DNA of 64,000 bases. Source: Ligula intestinalis. Lineage: Eukaryota > Platyhelminthes > Cestoda > Diphyllobothriidea > Diphyllobothriidae. Location: positions 7,982,963 to 8,046,962 of the forward strand of contig JAYGXS010000010.1 in the NCBI GenBank assembly GCA_036362985.1, given 5' to 3'. Below are positions 60,558-64,000 of the stretch, one piece after another (positions within the stretch are counted from its first letter, which is position 1; every line of letters begins with the position of its first letter). A program made the translations under genes and the position numbers. The notes beneath the pieces are model-generated. The model ran no database searches. It was given only the letters and a program-made list of their open reading frames with translations, and had not been told where the DNA came from.

Positions 60558-61284
60558 TATTAATGACCAATGAGCAAGTGCGCATATCCAAAACATAATA
60601 GTAACGGCACTTAATAGTGCACTTTATTTTGAAAAGGATTGAATGAGGAAAGTTAAATGAAGTGGCAAAAAATCAGTTAGAAAGAACGAGATATAACAAC
60701 GCTCAAACCAAAAAATAAAGGCGTAGCCACTAAACCAAAAGCAGTTCCCTCTCTCATAATATCAGAAAGTACGCTTTTTATTCAGTTGCTTTGGTTATTC
60801 TGCTCTAATTTTAACGTTCAGGAAGCTGTATTGAACTGTATATATTTCACTTAGACATCACCTTTTAAAATGCTCAAAGAATTGAAAACCATGGACTCAA
60901 ATGATGATTGTGCCATCTAGGCGAAATACATATTTGATTATAAGAGGGTAAGCAAATACGTTGTTCCCCGGCCTTCGTCTTCAGGTAATGTTCAAAGTAA
61001 AGGTAGGTTCTATTTGTTTTTGCATCGCAAATGTATAGAGCATTGAATACAAAACATGGCAAAGATCCAGGACTATACAGGCATACTTAAGGAAGTCGAT
61101 TATGTATGTTACCGTGTGTTTTCTATTTTTGTGTGCAATCTATGTTATTATAGATAGATTTTATATTCTAACTCAAATAACTGAAAAAAATTCTCTCATT
61201 TTTAAAGTTTTGTGTTAGAAAATGCCCCGATTACTCCACGATGCTTATTTCAATGCTTAAAATGAGCCCAAATTTCTCCGAGTT

Positions 61285-63740
61285 TGTTTCCTTAGGTGAC
61301 ATCAGCGCACCTGTAATAGACTGTGAAAAAGTGACAGTGGAGGGGGTGTCAAATTTCCTCAGTTCTAAGTAAATGGATCTCACACTTGACCTCCCTCTGG
61401 CACAGAACGTTAAGACACTAACCAGATTTTATAAGAACCAGAGAGCTAGTTGCTTAAATCTAGTTTTTATGAAGGATTTATCCTACATTGATGGAGTGCA
61501 TTCAAGTGTCCTGCTCGGTAAGAGTGATCATACGATGCGAATGTGGGGTTATTGACTCAATTTTCAACGTCTGAGGAAATGGACGACCAGCCGAATACAT
61601 GGAAGGCAGATATTAGTTCGATGAATTGTCCGTGAATTGGGACTGTCTGCTCAAGGTGGATCCGGAGGAAAATTGGAGACCACTCAAGATGATTGCATTA
61701 GGTCTGATTCAGTGCTGTTGTCCGGTGAAGGTACACAAGACGACTTGTCGCCCTGGATAATTGATGAGAGACCTTAACCGACAATTAAAGAAGGAAATAG
61801 GAAATGGATGTTTTTCAGGGAAACTGGGTCACCATTACGCCTCAATAAATTCCGACGCCAAAGAAATGCGGTAAAAAAATCGAATCGCTGCGTAAGGAAA
61901 AACTATTAATCAAGAATCCTCCAACAGGCCGAAGACAAGCCCAAAATTCTATTCCGCTATATTAACAGTAGATTAATAAACAAGGATCCAGTCGCAGTAA
62001 TTAAGGATGATAACGGCGAGGAAGTCGTTGAGAATGACGAGCACGCTGTGTACTGTAGCCGGTTATTCGCACCGGTTTTCACAAGGAAAACAGAGCTTTA
62101 TTTTGAAAATGTCAACAGTACTGTTGTACACCCTGGTCCGGCACTTCAATCTCTAGTATTTCCAACATCTATATATGAGAGGGAGCTGCAAAGCCTTAAA
62201 GAAGCCAAGTCCAGACAATATACCAGGTAAGTTCTTGAAAAAATTGGCAAGCGAACTCTCAAAGCCCTTTGCACATATCTTTCGTTCTTTATTTGAATTA
62301 AAAAAACTGCCATCCGAATGGAAAATGGCAAATCTTTGCCCGAAATACAAGGATGGAGCACGAACGAAGGTCAGCAATTGCCGGCCCGTCAGCCTAACTT
62401 GCATTTACTATAAGGTGATGGAAACGATAATTAAGAAGGCATCCATGAAGTTCCTGGAGGAGAGAAACTTACTGTCAGGGCTCCAACATGACTTCAGAAA
62501 GAACCACTCTTGTGTTTCCAGCCTACTACTCTACACTGAGCAGTGGACTCGCGCACTGGATGAAGATGGTAACGTTGACGTCATCTATACGGATTTCAAA
62601 AACGCATTTGACAGCGTCCCATATAAACGTCTAATATATATATTATTGGAAATTGAAATGACAGGAAACCTGCTGGCATGGAACACAGATTTCTTCACAG
62701 GGCGATCGCAAACAGTGTGCCTCGGTGACTAGAAGTCAACCCCTACATCTCTTCTGAGTGGCGTCCCCCAAGGTTTTGTCTTAGGGCTACTGCTGTTCTT
62801 ATCTATATCAACGACTGTGTCAACGACTGTGTCAACGACCTGAGTTGCAGCGACGTCCTGTGTGCCGACGATGTCAAACTCTAGAGAGCCCTCAGGTCTG
62901 ACACCCACAGAAAAGCGCTTCAAGAGAGTATTAATCGACAAAGCAGTTTGTCTGCTCGTTGGCTCTTAGACTGAAACGTAAGTAAGTGTTTGGTCTTAAG
63001 ACTCCGTCCTAGAAGGACTAATGAGGAGGACGATTCCTTCCAGTACCTCCTCGATAGGCATCTCCTTCAAATGTGGACGATTTAAAAGACCTCGGCGTTC
63101 TACAAAACGCCTTGCCTTAACCATCTTCATATTGTGTAAAGGTAGCTTAACACACGACACACGTGCTTTTGGCGATAAATTTGGGATTCTTCAACATAGA
63201 CAGGGAGCTCTTCAGGAAAACGTACGGAGCGTTTTTTCAGTCGCACTTGGAGTATGCTATCCAGGCCTGGCGTCCGTGGTTCAAGAAGGATTATCTGCAC
63301 CTGGAACGAGTGCAGGTGAGGGCTACACAGATGGTTATGAACCTTGGTTATCTGCCGTATGAAGACAGATTGACCGAACTTGACATGTTTCCTCTCAATT
63401 ATAAGCAACTCAGAGGTGACCTCATCCAAACCCACCGAATTGTTAGGGCCGGGAGTGCGCCCTAGAATTTGATGAATTCTTCGAATTGGCTTGGATGCAT
63501 CCTCTGTGGGGTCATTCTTTTAAACTGCAGAGGAAACCGGCGCATGTGGACGTTAGACGGAACGCCTTCTTGCAGACGGTCATCGGAGCGTGGAATCGAC
63601 TGCCTGACGAAGTGGTGCCCTCGGATAGTGTTGACACTTTTAAACACAAAATTGATTCACATTTGCTGAGAAACTGTGACAGATATAATGAACATAGTGT
63701 CAGCAGCAGCACTTTGAGGCTGACTCACATTTATCGCTGA
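61285..63740 (+). mobile_element. CR1/Jockey-like retrotransposon, degenerate, long copy
   Basis: Plus-strand element with the last part of the endonuclease (GDISAPVID near 61297, then SCLNLVFMKDLSYIDGV and GKSDH near 61450-61540), linker with FRYINSRLINKDPVAVI near 61952-62000, and the RT from 62175. RT blocks: VIYTDFKNAFDSVPYKRLI near 62580-62637, SGVPQGFVLG near 62757-62786, and CADD instead of YADD near 62862. The C-terminal tail carries VQVRATQMVMNLGYLP near 63310-63357 and AWNRLPDEVVPSDSVDTFKH near 63590-63650. Several frame breaks (about 61556, 62220, 62730, 62880) show it is inactive. Same family as 1574-5189. Confidence 0.82.
62175..62732 (+). pseudogene. Reverse transcriptase fragment of the CR1-like element
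   Basis: A 185-residue open piece of the RT palm and fingers. KKPSPDNIPGKFLKKLASEL matches the conserved D-x-I-P block, PKYKDGARTKVSNCRPVSLT the N-x-RP-x-SL block, and TDFKNAFDSVPYKRLI holds the first catalytic Asp. It ends in a stop just before SGVPQG, which continues in another frame. The first Met is not a natural start; the element's protein begins upstream. Confidence 0.8.
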
Positions 63741-64000
63741 TATTAAGTTTACATTTGAATTATGCACTATTGTTATGGTTGAACTCATTTGCAATTTTTG
63801 TTTATGAATAGGGTGCGCAAGGGCGAAAGCCTTCTTGCCTTAATTAAGTGACTTAATGTGACTTGGTCGTGTCATTTCGAACGTATATTCATCCGTACAA
63901 AAGTGTTATTAAAAATCAGTCCGCTGCATCCCGAAGAGTCTGTCCTTTTGGGCATATTGAGGTTGCTACGCGTGTGGCAGACTGTCAATGTTGTTGTGTA
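63741..64000. other. 3' flank of the CR1-like element, unassigned
   Basis: May include the element's 3' untranslated region; I cannot place its end. No gene seen. Confidence 0.4.

Larger units (their letters stand above)
59881..61284. other. Unassigned sequence with strong hairpins
   Basis: No gene recognised. Contains a perfect 32-base palindrome and an adjacent imperfect hairpin, annotated separately. Confidence 0.4.

Overview
The window looks like nuclear DNA of a parasitic flatworm, most likely a diphyllobothriidean-type tapeworm. Reasons: two split protein-coding genes that mix very small introns (33-46 bases) with introns of many kilobases; heavy occupation by CR1/Jockey-like, RTE-like and Penelope-like retroelements whose proteins resemble those I know from cestodes and schistosomes; TA-flanked MITEs; tRNA-derived SINEs. 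The species assignment is inference. Two runs of N (30207-30606 and 55012-55021) mark assembly gaps.

Two host genes are recognisable, both on the minus strand. VPS51, the GARP/EARP tethering subunit, runs from the start codon at 56885 to a stop at 33772. I could place 14 exons with matching splice phases, giving about 829 residues; one short segment between exons 9 and 10 is not placed. SNX3, a PX-domain sorting nexin, runs from 26782 to 13336 in four exons, about 160 residues. Both proteins act in retrograde endosome-to-trans-Golgi traffic. They lie in tandem about 7 kb apart, separated by a Ty3/gypsy remnant, a CR1-like element and a Penelope fragment.

The rest is intronic or intergenic and mostly repeats. 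By region: 1-5.2 kb, a CR1-like element on the minus strand, split by an unidentified 0.8 kb insert; 8.5-9.0 kb, a decayed telomere-like array between direct repeats; 9.8-22.6 kb, solo LTRs, a Penelope-type hammerhead inverted dimer, a fold-back SINE and a pogo-like MITE inside and around SNX3; 27.3-32.6 kb, gypsy, CR1 and Penelope remnants; 34-55 kb, VPS51 introns full of MITEs, solo LTRs, SINEs, fold-backs, local duplications and a CTA microsatellite; 57.8-63.7 kb, RTE fragments (one head-to-head pair) and a second long CR1-like element.

The signals I think most worth follow-up are the hammerhead-ribozyme copies in Penelope-type terminal repeats (three sites with an intact NUH cleavage triplet, several as inverted pairs), a family of about 340-base solo LTRs with visible 5-base target duplications, a pogo-like MITE next to a longer copy that still carries the transposase C-terminus, a MITE pair (one with a perfect 8-base target duplication), and a perfect 32-base palindrome. 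No bacterial-type operon, CRISPR array, rRNA gene or convincing functional tRNA was seen.
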